Assembly (NCBI RefSeq): GCF_021530565.1
Contig: NZ_JAKGBI010000003.1
Span: 1-64,000, forward strand
Reading direction: 5' to 3'
Length of the DNA: 64,000 nt
Origin: Pseudoalteromonas sp. SMS1
GTDB taxonomy: Bacteria; Pseudomonadota; Gammaproteobacteria; Enterobacterales; Alteromonadaceae
The position numbers and the translations under genes were made by a program. Positions within the stretch are counted from its first letter, which is position 1. Each line of letters starts with the position of its first letter. Under the pieces are notes generated by a model. The model saw nothing but the letters and a program-made list of their open reading frames with translations. It was not told the origin of the DNA and did not search any database. This document shows positions 37,562 through 46,851 of this stretch, piece by piece.

Positions 37562-37797
37562 GTTCTTGATTTCCTTTTTGCACCAATGACGAGGCGGAGT
37601 GACTGACTTCACGTCTACCGATCATGCAAAGATGGTAAATGTGAAATTTGCTGCTAATGATAATTGTTCACTTATTAGCGTGTCTATGATTAGGGATGAA
37701 TTTTAGTTGAAACTTGTGCTGTCAATAAACGGATCATCACTTGGGGGGTATGCGCTAAAGGTGTATTTCCGCTTCAGCGCAATAAGATAGTGATTAT

Positions 37798-38535
37798 TTA
37801 TAAAGCAGTGATGAGTTCATTTACTTTGCAACAGACCTCTGAGCTTAAGGCATTAATAAAAAAATGATCGCCATTGAAGGGGGATTTTGTGATGGGGTGT
37901 GCAGATAAGGTTTGCCATGCGTCAATCTGTTCAGGCGTGATATCAATATCATCCAGACCATACAAGATATCAATGGGGACTGGTAAAGTATGAACAGCCG
38001 CTTGATAACAATCGGCAATTTCAAAGTCGGCCCGCAATAAAGGTAAAAACAGTGCCATTAGCTCACTGCTTTCGAGTATTTCTTTAGGTGTCCCATTCAA
38101 CGATTTTAATTGGGCAATAAAGTCGGCATCAGGTAAGTGGTAAAACGGCTTTTTATTGCTTTTTAAATGCGGCGCTCTGCTCGCAGATGCAATTATCTTT
38201 AACGGTAAAGCACGATTTTTAATGTGTAGGTTCTTTGCAAATTCAAAGGCAATACGACTCCCCAAACTATGACCGAAAAATACACAGGGCTTTTGAGAGA
38301 AAAATGGTTGGTAAATATTGAGCTCATCAATAATTGCTGACATTGAGGCGTGTGCGGGCTCCATTAAGCGGGACCCTCGACCAGGTAATTGCACAGCAAC
38401 GAGCTCTACATGAGCAGGCAACTGGTCCACCCAAGACATGAAAATACTTGGTGCACCGCCTGCGTAGGGGAAGCAGAACACACGTAAGGTCGCTGCTGGA
38501 TTGGGCTTGGGGATTAAAAACAATTTATTGGTCAT
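37798..38535 (-). CDS. Type II thioesterase (alpha/beta hydrolase)
   Basis: A 245-residue protein of the GrsT/SrfA-D family: N-terminal LRVFCFPYAGGAPSIF, the nucleophile Ser90 in GHSLG, the active Asp in LYGLDD and the His in NGDHFF. These enzymes free stalled acyl chains from peptidyl carrier proteins of nonribosomal peptide or polyketide synthases. No such synthase, phosphopantetheinyl transferase or carrier protein is in the window, so its partner is elsewhere or it now acts on its own. It is not flanked by cotranscribed genes. Confidence 0.88.
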   Translation of the reverse strand: MTNKLFLIPKPNPAATLRVFCFPYAGGAPSIFMSWVDQLPAHVELVAVQLPGRGSRLMEPAHASMSAIIDELNIYQPFFSQKPCVFFGHSLGSRIAFEFAKNLHIKNRALPLKIIASASRAPHLKSNKKPFYHLPDADFIAQLKSLNGTPKEILESSELMALFLPLLRADFEIADCYQAAVHTLPVPIDILYGLDDIDITPEQIDAWQTLSAHPITKSPFNGDHFFINALSSEVCCKVNELITAL

Positions 38536-38875
38536 AACGCATCTATCTGAGTTATCTATTTTTTATATATATATCCTAACAACTTGTTGAGATTTGTATA
38601 GATAAAGCATGATGTAAATACCACTAATTTGGCATCTGTTTTCGGAGGGGGATGGACACATAACTCGGTTTGTTAACTGCCTATTCTTCAGGAGGCGAAG
38701 GTAGACACTTTTGGCTCGAGGTTAACAGTAACCTTGGCGATGGAGTTTATCAGTAAATTGTCAGCCTATAAGTTGTTAAAATAGTCAGGATCGGAGACAA
38801 TATGCGGATATGTGTTCACAGTAGAGTGTACTGAATTAGCAATCACACTCCGAAAAGCCAAAAGTAGAGTTTTCA
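38536..38875. other. Intergenic region between the thioesterase and prfC
   Basis: No gene seen. It contains an AT-rich run (TTTATATATATAT, ~38560-38572), an inverted repeat AGGTTA/TAACCT with a 4-base loop (38719-38734), and two possible -10 elements (TTAAAA, CAATAT) without good -35 partners. A promoter for prfC is expected here but could not be fixed. Confidence 0.5.
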
Positions 38876-40465
38876 ATGTCAAATAACAGTATCCAGCAAG
38901 AGGTATCGCTACGTCGAACTTTTGCCATCATTTCTCACCCGGATGCGGGTAAAACCACTATCACAGAAAAGGTGCTTTTATTCGGAAAGGCGTTACAAAA
39001 AGCCGGTACGGTAAAAGGTCGTGGTTCAAATCAGCACGCAAAATCTGACTGGATGGAAATGGAAAAAGAGCGTGGTATCTCGGTAACAACCTCGGTGATG
39101 CAGTTCCCATATAATGATGCATTGGTAAACCTACTAGATACCCCGGGACACGAAGACTTCTCTGAAGATACTTATCGTACACTGACTGCAGTTGACTCGT
39201 GTTTAATGGTAATTGATGCGGCAAAAGGTGTTGAGGATAGAACACGTAAATTAATGGAAGTTACTCGCTTACGTGACACGCCAATCGTGACTTTTATGAA
39301 CAAGCTTGACCGTGATATCCGTGACCCAATGGAAGTGATGGACGAAGTCGAAACAGAACTGAATATCATGTGCGCACCTATCACTTGGCCAATCGGCTGC
39401 GGTAAAGAATTTAAAGGCGTGTACCACATTCATCGTGATGAAACGATTTTATACGCAACGGGTCAAGGCCATACCATTCAAGAAAAACGCATCATAAAGG
39501 GCTTAGACAATCCAGATCTAGATGCCGAAATCGGTGATGAGTTAGCTGAGCAGCTCCGCGAAGAGCTAGAGTTGGTGATCGGTGCATCAAATGAGTTTGA
39601 TCATGAGTTATTTTTATCGGGTGAGCTAACCCCCGTTTACTTTGGTACAGCATTAGGTAACTTTGGTGTTGACCATATGCTTGACGGTTTAACAGAATGG
39701 GCACCAACGCCAATGCCACGTCAAACTGAAGAGCGTGAAGTCAAAGCTGAAGAAGAAAAGTTCTCAGGCTTCGTATTCAAAATTCAAGCGAATATGGACC
39801 CCAAACACCGTGACCGTATTGCCTTTATGCGTATTGTATCGGGTAAATATACTCAAGGTATGAAGATGGACCATGTACGAATTGGCAAAAAAGTCAGCAT
39901 CTCCGATGCGGTAACCTTCATGGCGGGTGACCGTGAACGTGCTCAAGAGGCATATGCAGGTGATATCATTGGCTTGCATAACCACGGTACAATCCAAATC
40001 GGTGATACGTTTACCCAAGGTGAAAAGCTGAAGTTCAGTGGTATACCAAATTTCGCACCAGAGCTATTCCGTAGCATTCGCTTAAAAGATCCACTTAAGC
40101 AAAAGCAGTTGTTAAAAGGCTTAGTGCAGCTGTCAGAAGAAGGTGCGGTACAGGTATTTAGACCTCTACAAAATAACAGCCTAATCGTAGGTGCGGTCGG
40201 TGTACTTCAGTTTGATGTGGTGGTAGCGCGCCTGAAAGCTGAATATAACGTAGATGCAATTTACGAAAGCGTGGCAGTACAAACAGCCCGTTGGGTGACG
40301 TGTGACGACGATAAGAAGATGGCTGAGTTTAAACGTAAGTGTGAAGCAAACTTAGCCCTGGATGGTGGTGATAACTTAACTTACATTGCACCTAGCCGTG
40401 TAAATTTAAACTTATCAATGGAACGCTATCCTGATGTTCAGTTCCACCATACACGTGAACACTAA
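38876..40465 (+). CDS. prfC: Peptide chain release factor 3
   Basis: The GTPase that recycles release factors RF1 and RF2 after termination. 529 residues, the normal length. GTPase motifs are clear: SHPDAGKTT (G1), DTPGHEDF (G3), MNKLDRD (G4). The EF-G-like domains II and III follow to the C terminus ([16 protein letters not shown]). It is followed 68 bases later by argS. Confidence 0.96.
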   Translation: MSNNSIQQEVSLRRTFAIISHPDAGKTTITEKVLLFGKALQKAGTVKGRGSNQHAKSDWMEMEKERGISVTTSVMQFPYNDALVNLLDTPGHEDFSEDTYRTLTAVDSCLMVIDAAKGVEDRTRKLMEVTRLRDTPIVTFMNKLDRDIRDPMEVMDEVETELNIMCAPITWPIGCGKEFKGVYHIHRDETILYATGQGHTIQEKRIIKGLDNPDLDAEIGDELAEQLREELELVIGASNEFDHELFLSGELTPVYFGTALGNFGVDHMLDGLTEWAPTPMPRQTEEREVKAEEEKFSGFVFKIQANMDPKHRDRIAFMRIVSGKYTQGMKMDHVRIGKKVSISDAVTFMAGDRERAQEAYAGDIIGLHNHGTIQIGDTFTQGEKLKFSGIPNFAPELFRSIRLKDPLKQKQLLKGLVQLSEEGAVQVFRPLQNNSLIVGAVGVLQFDVVVARLKAEYNVDAIYESVAVQTARWVTCDDDKKMAEFKRKCEANLALDGGDNLTYIAPSRVNLNLSMERYPDVQFHHTREH

Positions 40466-40533
40466 TAAACGCTTAAATTGAATCGAATTTAACCTTGCTG
40501 GCTTCATGGCTGGCAAGGATCACAGGATAACAA

Positions 40534-42276
40534 ATGAATATCAAAACTCTATTAATTGAAAAAGCCAATGCAGCAATGCAAGCTGCGGGTATTCCAGAAG
40601 GCACAAACCCAGCGGTCACACAATCTACTCGCCCGCAATTTGGGGATTACCAAATCAATGGTGCAATGGGCGCCGCAAAAGCGCTCAAAACGAATCCGCG
40701 TGAAGTTGCACAAAAGATCATTGATAACTTAGATATCGACGATGTTGCTGCAAAAACTGAAATTGCAGGCCCAGGTTTTATTAATATTCACCTAAAACCA
40801 GAGTTCTTAGCATCAAGCTTAGAATCAGCCAACCAAGATGCAAAGCTAGGTGTAGCGCAGCACGCGACCCCACATAAAGTCGTCGTGGATTACTCTTCGC
40901 CAAATCTAGCAAAAGAAATGCACGTTGGTCACTTGCGTTCCACCATCATTGGTGATGCGGTTGTGCGTGCACTTGAGTTCCGTGGTGATCAGGTTATTCG
41001 TCAAAACCATATGGGCGATTGGGGCACACAGTTTGGTATGTTGATTGCCCACCTAGAAGACCTACTAGAGCAAGGTATTGATCTTGAAACTGTGGCACTT
41101 GCCGACTTAGAAAGTTTCTATCGTGATGCAAAGAAGCGTTTTGACGATGAAGAAGGTTTTGCCGATAAAGCGCGTGACTACGTTGTAAAACTTCAAGGTG
41201 GCGATGTGCATTGCGAAAAACTATGGCAATTATTCATCGATACTTCAGTGAAGCACTCAGAAGAGGTGTACAAAAAGCTGAATGTCACGTTAGGTCGTGA
41301 AGACATCAAAGCTGAGAGTGCTTATAACGCGCGTCTAAATGGCGTTATCGAGCTATTAAAAGAACAGGGCATTGCAGTCGAAGACCAAGGTGCTCAGGTT
41401 GTATTTCTCGATGAACTTGCTAACAAAGACGGCGAACCATCGGTGTTCATCGTGCAAAAATCTGGCGGCGGCTTCTTGTATTCAACGACAGATTTAGCGG
41501 CATGTGATTATCGCTCAAACGAGTTGGATGTTGATCGAATTTTAATTTTTGTTGATGCAAGACAGGGTCTGCATTTCAATCAAGTAGAGATTACGGCGCG
41601 TAAAGCGGGCTTGCTAAAAGACAAAACAAGCTATGAACCAAGCTTGTTTGGCACCATGATGGGTGACGATGGAAAGCCTTTCAAAACGCGTACCGGTGGT
41701 ACGGTCAAGCTGGCTGATTTGCTTGATGAGGCAGTAAGCCGTGCTGCCGATAAGCTTGCCGATCGTGCCTCTGAGCTTTCAGAAGAAGCGCGCACAGAGA
41801 TTGCGCGTAAAGTGGGTATTGGTGCGGTGAAATATGCGGATCTATCTAAGCACCGTACGAGTGACTATATCTTCAATTGGGATACGATGTTGAGCTTCGA
41901 AGGCGCAACAGCACCTTACCTTCAGTACGCATATACACGTGTAAGAAGTATTTTCCGTAAAGCGAACGTCAATAGCAATGAGCTAGCTGGCAAGATTGAA
42001 GTTGTCGCACCGCAGGAAAAAGCGCTTGCGCTTAAGCTGTTGCAGCTAGAAGAAATCTTGGATCTGATGATCAGCGAAGCTACACCACACGTATTGTGTG
42101 GGTACTTATATGAGCTTGCGAGCTTGTACATGTCTTTCTACGAAGCGTGTCCAATCTTGAAAGATGATGTGAGTGAACAAACACGTGAAAGCCGTTTAGT
42201 TTTGTGTAACTTAGTGGCTAAAACGCTTCAGTCTGGTTTGGACCTATTAGGTATTGAGGTCATGGAGCAAATGTAA
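40534..42276 (+). CDS. argS: Arginyl-tRNA synthetase
   Basis: Charges tRNA-Arg. 580 residues, as usual. The N-terminal Add1 domain, the class I HIGH signature as HVGH in [15 protein letters not shown], the core [16 protein letters not shown], and the C-terminal anticodon-binding DALR domain ([18 protein letters not shown]) are visible. As in most ArgRS, no clear KMSKS is present; [10 protein letters not shown] takes that place. Strong terminator downstream. Confidence 0.97.
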   Translation: MNIKTLLIEKANAAMQAAGIPEGTNPAVTQSTRPQFGDYQINGAMGAAKALKTNPREVAQKIIDNLDIDDVAAKTEIAGPGFINIHLKPEFLASSLESANQDAKLGVAQHATPHKVVVDYSSPNLAKEMHVGHLRSTIIGDAVVRALEFRGDQVIRQNHMGDWGTQFGMLIAHLEDLLEQGIDLETVALADLESFYRDAKKRFDDEEGFADKARDYVVKLQGGDVHCEKLWQLFIDTSVKHSEEVYKKLNVTLGREDIKAESAYNARLNGVIELLKEQGIAVEDQGAQVVFLDELANKDGEPSVFIVQKSGGGFLYSTTDLAACDYRSNELDVDRILIFVDARQGLHFNQVEITARKAGLLKDKTSYEPSLFGTMMGDDGKPFKTRTGGTVKLADLLDEAVSRAADKLADRASELSEEARTEIARKVGIGAVKYADLSKHRTSDYIFNWDTMLSFEGATAPYLQYAYTRVRSIFRKANVNSNELAGKIEVVAPQEKALALKLLQLEEILDLMISEATPHVLCGYLYELASLYMSFYEACPILKDDVSEQTRESRLVLCNLVAKTLQSGLDLLGIEVMEQM

Positions 42277-42302
42277 CGTTTGCTTTGCATGCTTAATACT
42301 AC

Positions 42303-42331
42303 AAAAAGCCGCCAGATTAGGGCGGCTTTTT
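42303..42331 (+). terminator. Rho-independent terminator of argS
   Basis: Stem AAAAAGCCGCC/GGCGGCTTTTT, 7-base loop, trailing T run, 26 bases after the stop. Confidence 0.9.
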
Positions 42332-42399
42332 ATTATTTGATAGCGACCTGATAAAGTGTGTCAGGTGGAATAGTTAGGAATTGCTAGGGAGTCGCCCTG

Positions 42400-43041
42400 A
42401 TGAAATTAGATGATATTCGCAGAGAGTATATACAAGGTGGATTAAGCAGAGAAATGCTTGATGAAAACCCCCTTACTCAATTTGAGAAATGGTTAGCACA
42501 AGCGGTAGAAGCGAAATTTAGCGCCGATCCTACTGCGATGGTTGTTGCAACAGTGGACGAAGAGGGACAGCCCTCACAGCGTATCGTACTACTTAAGCAA
42601 CTTGATCAAAACGGTTTTGTATTTTTTACCAATACAGGATCAAAAAAGGCGCAAGATCTCGGTGTCAATAACAAAATTTCGCTGCATTTCCCTTGGCATG
42701 CAATTGAGCGACAAGTCATCGTATATGGCAAAGCGCAACCTCTAAGTACCGCAGCGGTTGCGAAGTATTTTCTATCAAGACCTAAAGAAAGCCAATTGGC
42801 AGCCTGGGCTTCTCAACAGTCCCGTCCGGTCTCCTCTCGTCACGCATTAATGCAGACCTTTCAGAGTATGAAAAGTAAGTTCGCGAAAGGCGATATTCCG
42901 CTACCTGATTTTTGGGGAGGCTACTGTGTAGTGCCACACAAAATTGAATTTTGGCAAGGTGGAGAACATCGGCTGCATGACCGTTTTATGTACATTAGGC
43001 AAGCAGATGACAGTTGGCAGATTGAGCGCTTGAATCCGTAG
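42400..43041 (+). CDS. pdxH: Pyridoxamine 5'-phosphate oxidase
   Basis: FMN-dependent oxidation of pyridoxine or pyridoxamine phosphate to pyridoxal phosphate. 213 residues, near the E. coli length (218). The signature [26 protein letters not shown], the FMN site [13 protein letters not shown], and the C-terminal [15 protein letters not shown]...IERLNP are complete. Followed three bases later by the TatD-type gene. Confidence 0.96.
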   Translation: MKLDDIRREYIQGGLSREMLDENPLTQFEKWLAQAVEAKFSADPTAMVVATVDEEGQPSQRIVLLKQLDQNGFVFFTNTGSKKAQDLGVNNKISLHFPWHAIERQVIVYGKAQPLSTAAVAKYFLSRPKESQLAAWASQQSRPVSSRHALMQTFQSMKSKFAKGDIPLPDFWGGYCVVPHKIEFWQGGEHRLHDRFMYIRQADDSWQIERLNP

Positions 43042-43043
43042 CT

Positions 43044-43808
43044 ATGGATTTTATCGATACGCACTGTCATCTTGATTTTGCAGAGTTAAGTAATGAGTTA
43101 GATTTGCATATTCGCGATGCTGCGAGTGTTGGCATCACACAGTTTGTGGTGCCTGGTGTTACACTGGCGCAAAGTACATCGTTGCTTGACTTTAAAGCGC
43201 GTTATCCACAATGTTGTATCGCCTTCGGCCTACATCCTTATTTTCTAGCGTCAGAGAGTGACAAAGCGATGGATGAGCTTTGGCAACTTGCACAATTACA
43301 TAGGGATAAACTCAGTGCCATTGGTGAGTGTGGTATTGATGCGAAATGTGATCACTTAGTGCGACAACAGGCGCTATTTATTAAACACATTGAGCTGGCT
43401 AACGCATTAGCGCTACCACTCATCGTTCATCACCGGCAAAGCCACCATTTAATTGCGCAAGCATTTAAAGCTGTGAAGCCAAAATATGGCGGGGTGATAC
43501 ATGCATTTTCGGGGTCGGTGCAGCAAGCTCACTACTATATTGATATGGGATTTAAATTGGGGATCGGTGGCACGATTACATACCCCAGAGCGCAAAAAAC
43601 GCATGCGGTGGTTAAAGCGCTCCCCTTGACCAGTTTTGTGTTAGAAACGGATGCACCGTCTATGCCTGTTCACGGGTTTCAAGGCCAGCCTAATTTGCCA
43701 AAACGCTTGTTGGATATATTTGAACAATTTTGTTTACTGCGCCCCGAAACAAAAGCAGATATTTCAGCGCAGCTCTACTCGTCTTCTTGTGCACTTTTTT
43801 CAATCTGA
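43044..43808 (+). CDS. TatD family metal-dependent hydrolase (YjjV-like)
   Basis: A 254-residue TIM-barrel hydrolase: DTHCHLDF (metal-binding HxH), GECGIDAK, VHHRQSH, HAFSGS, and the final metal Asp in LETDAPSMP. TatD proteins are nucleases or phosphoesterases; the YjjV subgroup has not been well defined. The gene starts 3 bases after pdxH, so they are cotranscribed. Its last 34 bases overlap the convergent smp gene. Confidence 0.85.
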   Translation: MDFIDTHCHLDFAELSNELDLHIRDAASVGITQFVVPGVTLAQSTSLLDFKARYPQCCIAFGLHPYFLASESDKAMDELWQLAQLHRDKLSAIGECGIDAKCDHLVRQQALFIKHIELANALALPLIVHHRQSHHLIAQAFKAVKPKYGGVIHAFSGSVQQAHYYIDMGFKLGIGGTITYPRAQKTHAVVKALPLTSFVLETDAPSMPVHGFQGQPNLPKRLLDIFEQFCLLRPETKADISAQLYSSSCALFSI

Positions 43809-44392
43809 TTTTTAACTTCTCTGCGCGTCAATGCACGGCCTATCTGCCAAGTAAAGATACCGACTATGATGAGCATTAATAAAACCACGCGGCCAAGCTG
43901 ATGAAAGTGATGGTGGCTCTCACTCATTGCAGCATCGGTAAGATACTCTATGCTGACAAACCCCAGAGTATGTTCATTGTCTCCAATAATACTGACGATG
44001 GCATCTTTACTGGGGTTGATCCCCGCGAGTCCATCTGGCAACCCTGAGAAATTAGGGGGGGCTGTGAGGCCATCATTGCCCATCACAAAATGACCCCGTT
44101 GGTCATATACTGCAACAGAAAGCACATAAGGATCGCTTGCGAGGTGATTGCTCAATGCCCTCAGCCTGGGCGTATCTGAACGTGACAGTGGCTCAGCTGC
44201 ATTGAGCGCGAATTGGTTTACCAAACTCTGCGCGGCATGATTGGCATTGGTATGCAACAATTGGTGTGAACGGAAGCTGGTATTACTGGCTATCCAAGCT
44301 AATGCTAACAAGCAGCTGGCTGCAACCAGCAATCGCAGCATACGCTTACTTTTGGAAGATTTCAGAAACTCATTGGCTTGTGTATTTTTCAT
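43775..44392 (-). CDS. smp: Smp/YtjB family membrane protein
   Basis: A 205-residue inner-membrane protein with segments ~18-38 and ~170-190 and a periplasmic domain between, a small sensor-like fold (SVAVYDQRGHFVMGNDGL). It is divergent from serB, the same arrangement as E. coli ytjB (smp)-serB. The Smp family is described as a haemolysin-regulator-like protein in some Vibrio-type bacteria, but its role is unclear. Its 3' end overlaps the TatD gene by 34 bases. Confidence 0.8.
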   Translation of the reverse strand: MKNTQANEFLKSSKSKRMLRLLVAASCLLALAWIASNTSFRSHQLLHTNANHAAQSLVNQFALNAAEPLSRSDTPRLRALSNHLASDPYVLSVAVYDQRGHFVMGNDGLTAPPNFSGLPDGLAGINPSKDAIVSIIGDNEHTLGFVSIEYLTDAAMSESHHHFHQLGRVVLLMLIIVGIFTWQIGRALTRREVKNQIEKSAQEDE

Positions 44393-44465
44393 AGTTAAAA
44401 GTTGCTGGCTGACATTATCGGCATTAGATGATAAAAAGGGGCTCTACCGTTTCCAGGAGTGCGCC

Positions 44466-45488
44466 ATGCCAATGCAAAATGTTATTGATATCAACCAGCT
44501 TGATGTCCGTCCTATTGAAAATCAACTTACCTTAGCAAAGTGGTACGCATTTGAAAATGCCCCAAAGACCGAGGGCGTTGTCTCTGAATCAACATCACGT
44601 CAGTATATTGTAATGTTTGGTGTGGAACTCATAGGCAAGCAAGTTGTGGACTTGATAACCTCGCTAGGCGGTACTATTCAATGCCATCAATTATGTTGTT
44701 ATCAGGCGCATTCGACCTTACCTGCTGGGGTTGTGATTGAAGTCTCTACACAGGTTGAAATTAAAGCCATGGTACGTGAAGCTGCCCAGCGTCTCAATTG
44801 TGAAGGGGCGGTGCTAACACTATTGCCACAGCTTGATGAGCCTGGCTTGCTGGTGATGGATATGGATTCAACAGTCATTGAAATTGAGTGTATCGATGAA
44901 ATAGCACGGCTCGCCAACGTATATGATGAAGTCGCTTCGGTCACCGCGCAGGCGATGGCAGGGCAGTTAGCATTTAGTGACAGTTTGTATCAACGCGTCT
45001 CAAAACTACAGGGGATACACCTTAGCTTGATAGAGCCTCTCAAAGCAGACTTACCTTTAATGCTGGGTGTTAAGCAATTGTGTGAGACGCTCAAAGCTAA
45101 AAACTGGAAGCTGGCCATTGCCTCAGGTGGGTTTACGTGGTTTGCTGATGCGTTGCAAGAGCGCCTTGGTTTGGACCGTGTTTTTGCCAACACATTAGAA
45201 ATTGCTGATCAACAACTAACCGGGAAAGTGTTGGGCGAGGTGGTTGACGCACATAAGAAAGCGCACGTGTTAAAGTCTATGCAAGCTGAATATAACATAG
45301 CGCCTAAACAAACCCTTGCCATGGGGGATGGGGCGAATGATCTCGTGATGATGTCGGCCGCAGATCTGGGTATAGCTGTGCATGGAAAGCCAAAAGTTGT
45401 GGAACAAGCTGATGTTGCAATATGCCATGGTTCGTTACTACAAGTTCTGTATTTTCTAACAATCCCACGAGCTTCCCACGGCAATTGA
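44466..45488 (+). CDS. serB: Phosphoserine phosphatase
   Basis: Makes serine from phosphoserine. 340 residues from ATG 44466, which has AGGAG six bases upstream; the reading frame is open much further up across the smp start. HAD motifs: VMDMDSTVIEIECIDEIA (nucleophile Asp), SGGFTWFAD, and GDGANDLVMMSAA. The N-terminal ~120 residues are a regulatory ACT-like domain. RadA, which follows serB in E. coli, is absent here. Confidence 0.95.
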   Translation: MPMQNVIDINQLDVRPIENQLTLAKWYAFENAPKTEGVVSESTSRQYIVMFGVELIGKQVVDLITSLGGTIQCHQLCCYQAHSTLPAGVVIEVSTQVEIKAMVREAAQRLNCEGAVLTLLPQLDEPGLLVMDMDSTVIEIECIDEIARLANVYDEVASVTAQAMAGQLAFSDSLYQRVSKLQGIHLSLIEPLKADLPLMLGVKQLCETLKAKNWKLAIASGGFTWFADALQERLGLDRVFANTLEIADQQLTGKVLGEVVDAHKKAHVLKSMQAEYNIAPKQTLAMGDGANDLVMMSAADLGIAVHGKPKVVEQADVAICHGSLLQVLYFLTIPRASHGN

Positions 45489-45639
45489 GTTGCCACTGGC
45501 TGCAAAGCGACAAGGTTGGCAGAGTCAAATCATTTCACGAGCGCTGGTTGAGCCGCCAGCGTGTGAATACAGCATTACCGCGTAGAAAAAACATGGCTGA
45601 TTTCCCTTCTTTTTAATGATGCATCACGAGGCACCCGTC

Positions 45640-45670
45640 ATGCGGTCGCTATCTTAGCGACAAATCGCAT
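45640..45670 (+). terminator. Hairpin downstream of serB
   Basis: ATGCG, GTCGCTA, a 3-base loop, TAGCGAC and CGCAT make a 12-bp stem with one 4-base bulge. The T run after it (ATTTTG) is weak. It may end serB transcription. Confidence 0.4.
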
Positions 45671-45712
45671 AGAGATTTTGTCACTTTTCTGTAGTGTTAG
45701 CTTTCCCAAACC

Positions 45713-45729
45713 ATCTGGTCTGACCATTT
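45713..45729. promoter_or_regulatory. PdhR operator, upstream site
   Basis: ATCTGGTCTGACCATTT contains TGGT, three bases, ACCA, the core of the E. coli PdhR box (ATTGGT, three bases, ACCAAT). It lies ~100 bases before the likely promoter. Confidence 0.6.
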
Positions 45730-45820
45730 TTATTTTTCTTTGCAATCAATTTTAATTGTATAAAGTTTAATCTGAATGAACGCGCAAAAAGGATATTCAA
45801 ATTGATGAAAAAGTGGATTT

Positions 45821-45849
45821 TTGACAGCGCCGCTTGATTTTGATAACTT
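45821..45849 (+). promoter_or_regulatory. Likely pdhR promoter
   Basis: A perfect -35 TTGACA (45821-45826) is followed at 15-17 bases by a weak -10 (GATAAC or TAACTT). This would put the transcription start near 45855, so the second PdhR box lies at or just after it, where a bound repressor would block the promoter. Confidence 0.45.
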
Positions 45850-45857
45850 ATTGTTCA

Positions 45858-45876
45858 AATTTGGTATGACCAATTT
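45858..45876. promoter_or_regulatory. PdhR operator, downstream site
   Basis: TTGGT, ATG, ACCAA with flanking AA/TT is an almost exact PdhR box. It lies immediately after the likely promoter, as in E. coli, where PdhR represses its own operon until pyruvate binds. Confidence 0.75.
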
Positions 45877-45999
45877 ACCTAACAGGTCAAAATATACTAA
45901 ATTTTCAAGTAAATATTGCCAAGTTTTAAGTACTTACAGCTAATTTATGGAAGTGCTGAGACTTTGCTGGTGGATACAACCCAAATTGGCGTGTTATCA

Positions 46000-46749
46000 A
46001 TGTCTTTGAGAATTAAAGCTGCAAAACTGTCAGATGTGATTTTAGAGCAACTGGAAAATATGATCTTAGAAGGGTCGTTATTGCCTGGTGAAAAGCTACC
46101 TCCGGAGAGAGAACTCGCAAAGCAGTTTGAAGTGTCACGCCCCTCATTGCGAGAGGCCATTCAAAAGTTAGAAGCCAAAGGGTTAGTCACACGTCGTCAA
46201 GGCGGTGGGACATATGTAAAAAACCAGCTAGAAGAAGGGCTGACTGATCCGCTTTTTGATTTGATCAGTAAACACCCTGAATCTCAATTTGATTTGTTAG
46301 AGTTCCGACATGCGCTTGAAGGTATTGCAGCCTATTATGCTGCGCTTCGTGGTACAGACAATGACATGCAAAAAGTTAAGCAAAGCTATGACAATATTGC
46401 CAATGTGGGTGATGATCTAACCCTTAAAGCTAAGGCAATCAATGCATTTCATTTCACTGTAGCAGAAGCGTCACATAATGTGGTGTTGTTACACCTAGTA
46501 CGCGGAATGCAAACATTACTTGAGCAAAATGTATTGCAGAACTTAACCGTATTGGTGCAAAAGTCAGATGTGAGCGAACAGCTTGCGCAGCACCGTGCGG
46601 TGTTAATGGATGCTGTTATTCAAGGTAATCCAGAAAAGGCAAGGCTTGCGAGTAACGCACACCTAGCCTTCATCGAAGAAGCATTACTTGAAGCGGGTAG
46701 AGAACGCTCTCGTATTGAGCGGAGTTTACGTCGCACTAAGCAGCAATAA
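46000..46749 (+). CDS. pdhR: Pyruvate dehydrogenase complex repressor PdhR
   Basis: A GntR/FadR-type repressor that releases DNA on binding pyruvate. Started at ATG 46000 the product has 249 residues (E. coli: 254) and aligns throughout by eye: KLSDVILEQLENMILEGSLLPGEKLPPERELAKQFEVSRPSLREAIQKLEAKGL, the DNA-binding helix set; then HPESQFDLLEFRHALEGIAAYYAALR; and HLAFIEEALLEAGRERSRIERSLRR. The open frame runs 84 bases further up without support. It is the first gene of the pdhR-aceE-aceF cluster. Confidence 0.94.
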   Translation: MSLRIKAAKLSDVILEQLENMILEGSLLPGEKLPPERELAKQFEVSRPSLREAIQKLEAKGLVTRRQGGGTYVKNQLEEGLTDPLFDLISKHPESQFDLLEFRHALEGIAAYYAALRGTDNDMQKVKQSYDNIANVGDDLTLKAKAINAFHFTVAEASHNVVLLHLVRGMQTLLEQNVLQNLTVLVQKSDVSEQLAQHRAVLMDAVIQGNPEKARLASNAHLAFIEEALLEAGRERSRIERSLRRTKQQ

Positions 46750-46851
46750 GTTAGGTAAATTCGGTCTTTTAAGCAAAATCGAGCAATCATGCTTGATTGC
46801 GTCATTGACGCATTGAATAAATTTGCATTTAAAACATAAGGAACACTCCAT

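Larger units (their letters stand above)
45489..45999. other. Regulatory region between serB and pdhR
   Basis: No gene seen. It holds a strong hairpin at 45640-45670, two PdhR operators and a -35 TTGACA, all listed separately. A CGCTGG/CCAGCG inverted repeat at 45542-45561 has no T run. The ATG used for pdhR is at 46000. Confidence 0.6.

Noticed and set aside
45489..45616. Remnant of radA after serB
   Set aside because: No RadA motif can be read in any frame.
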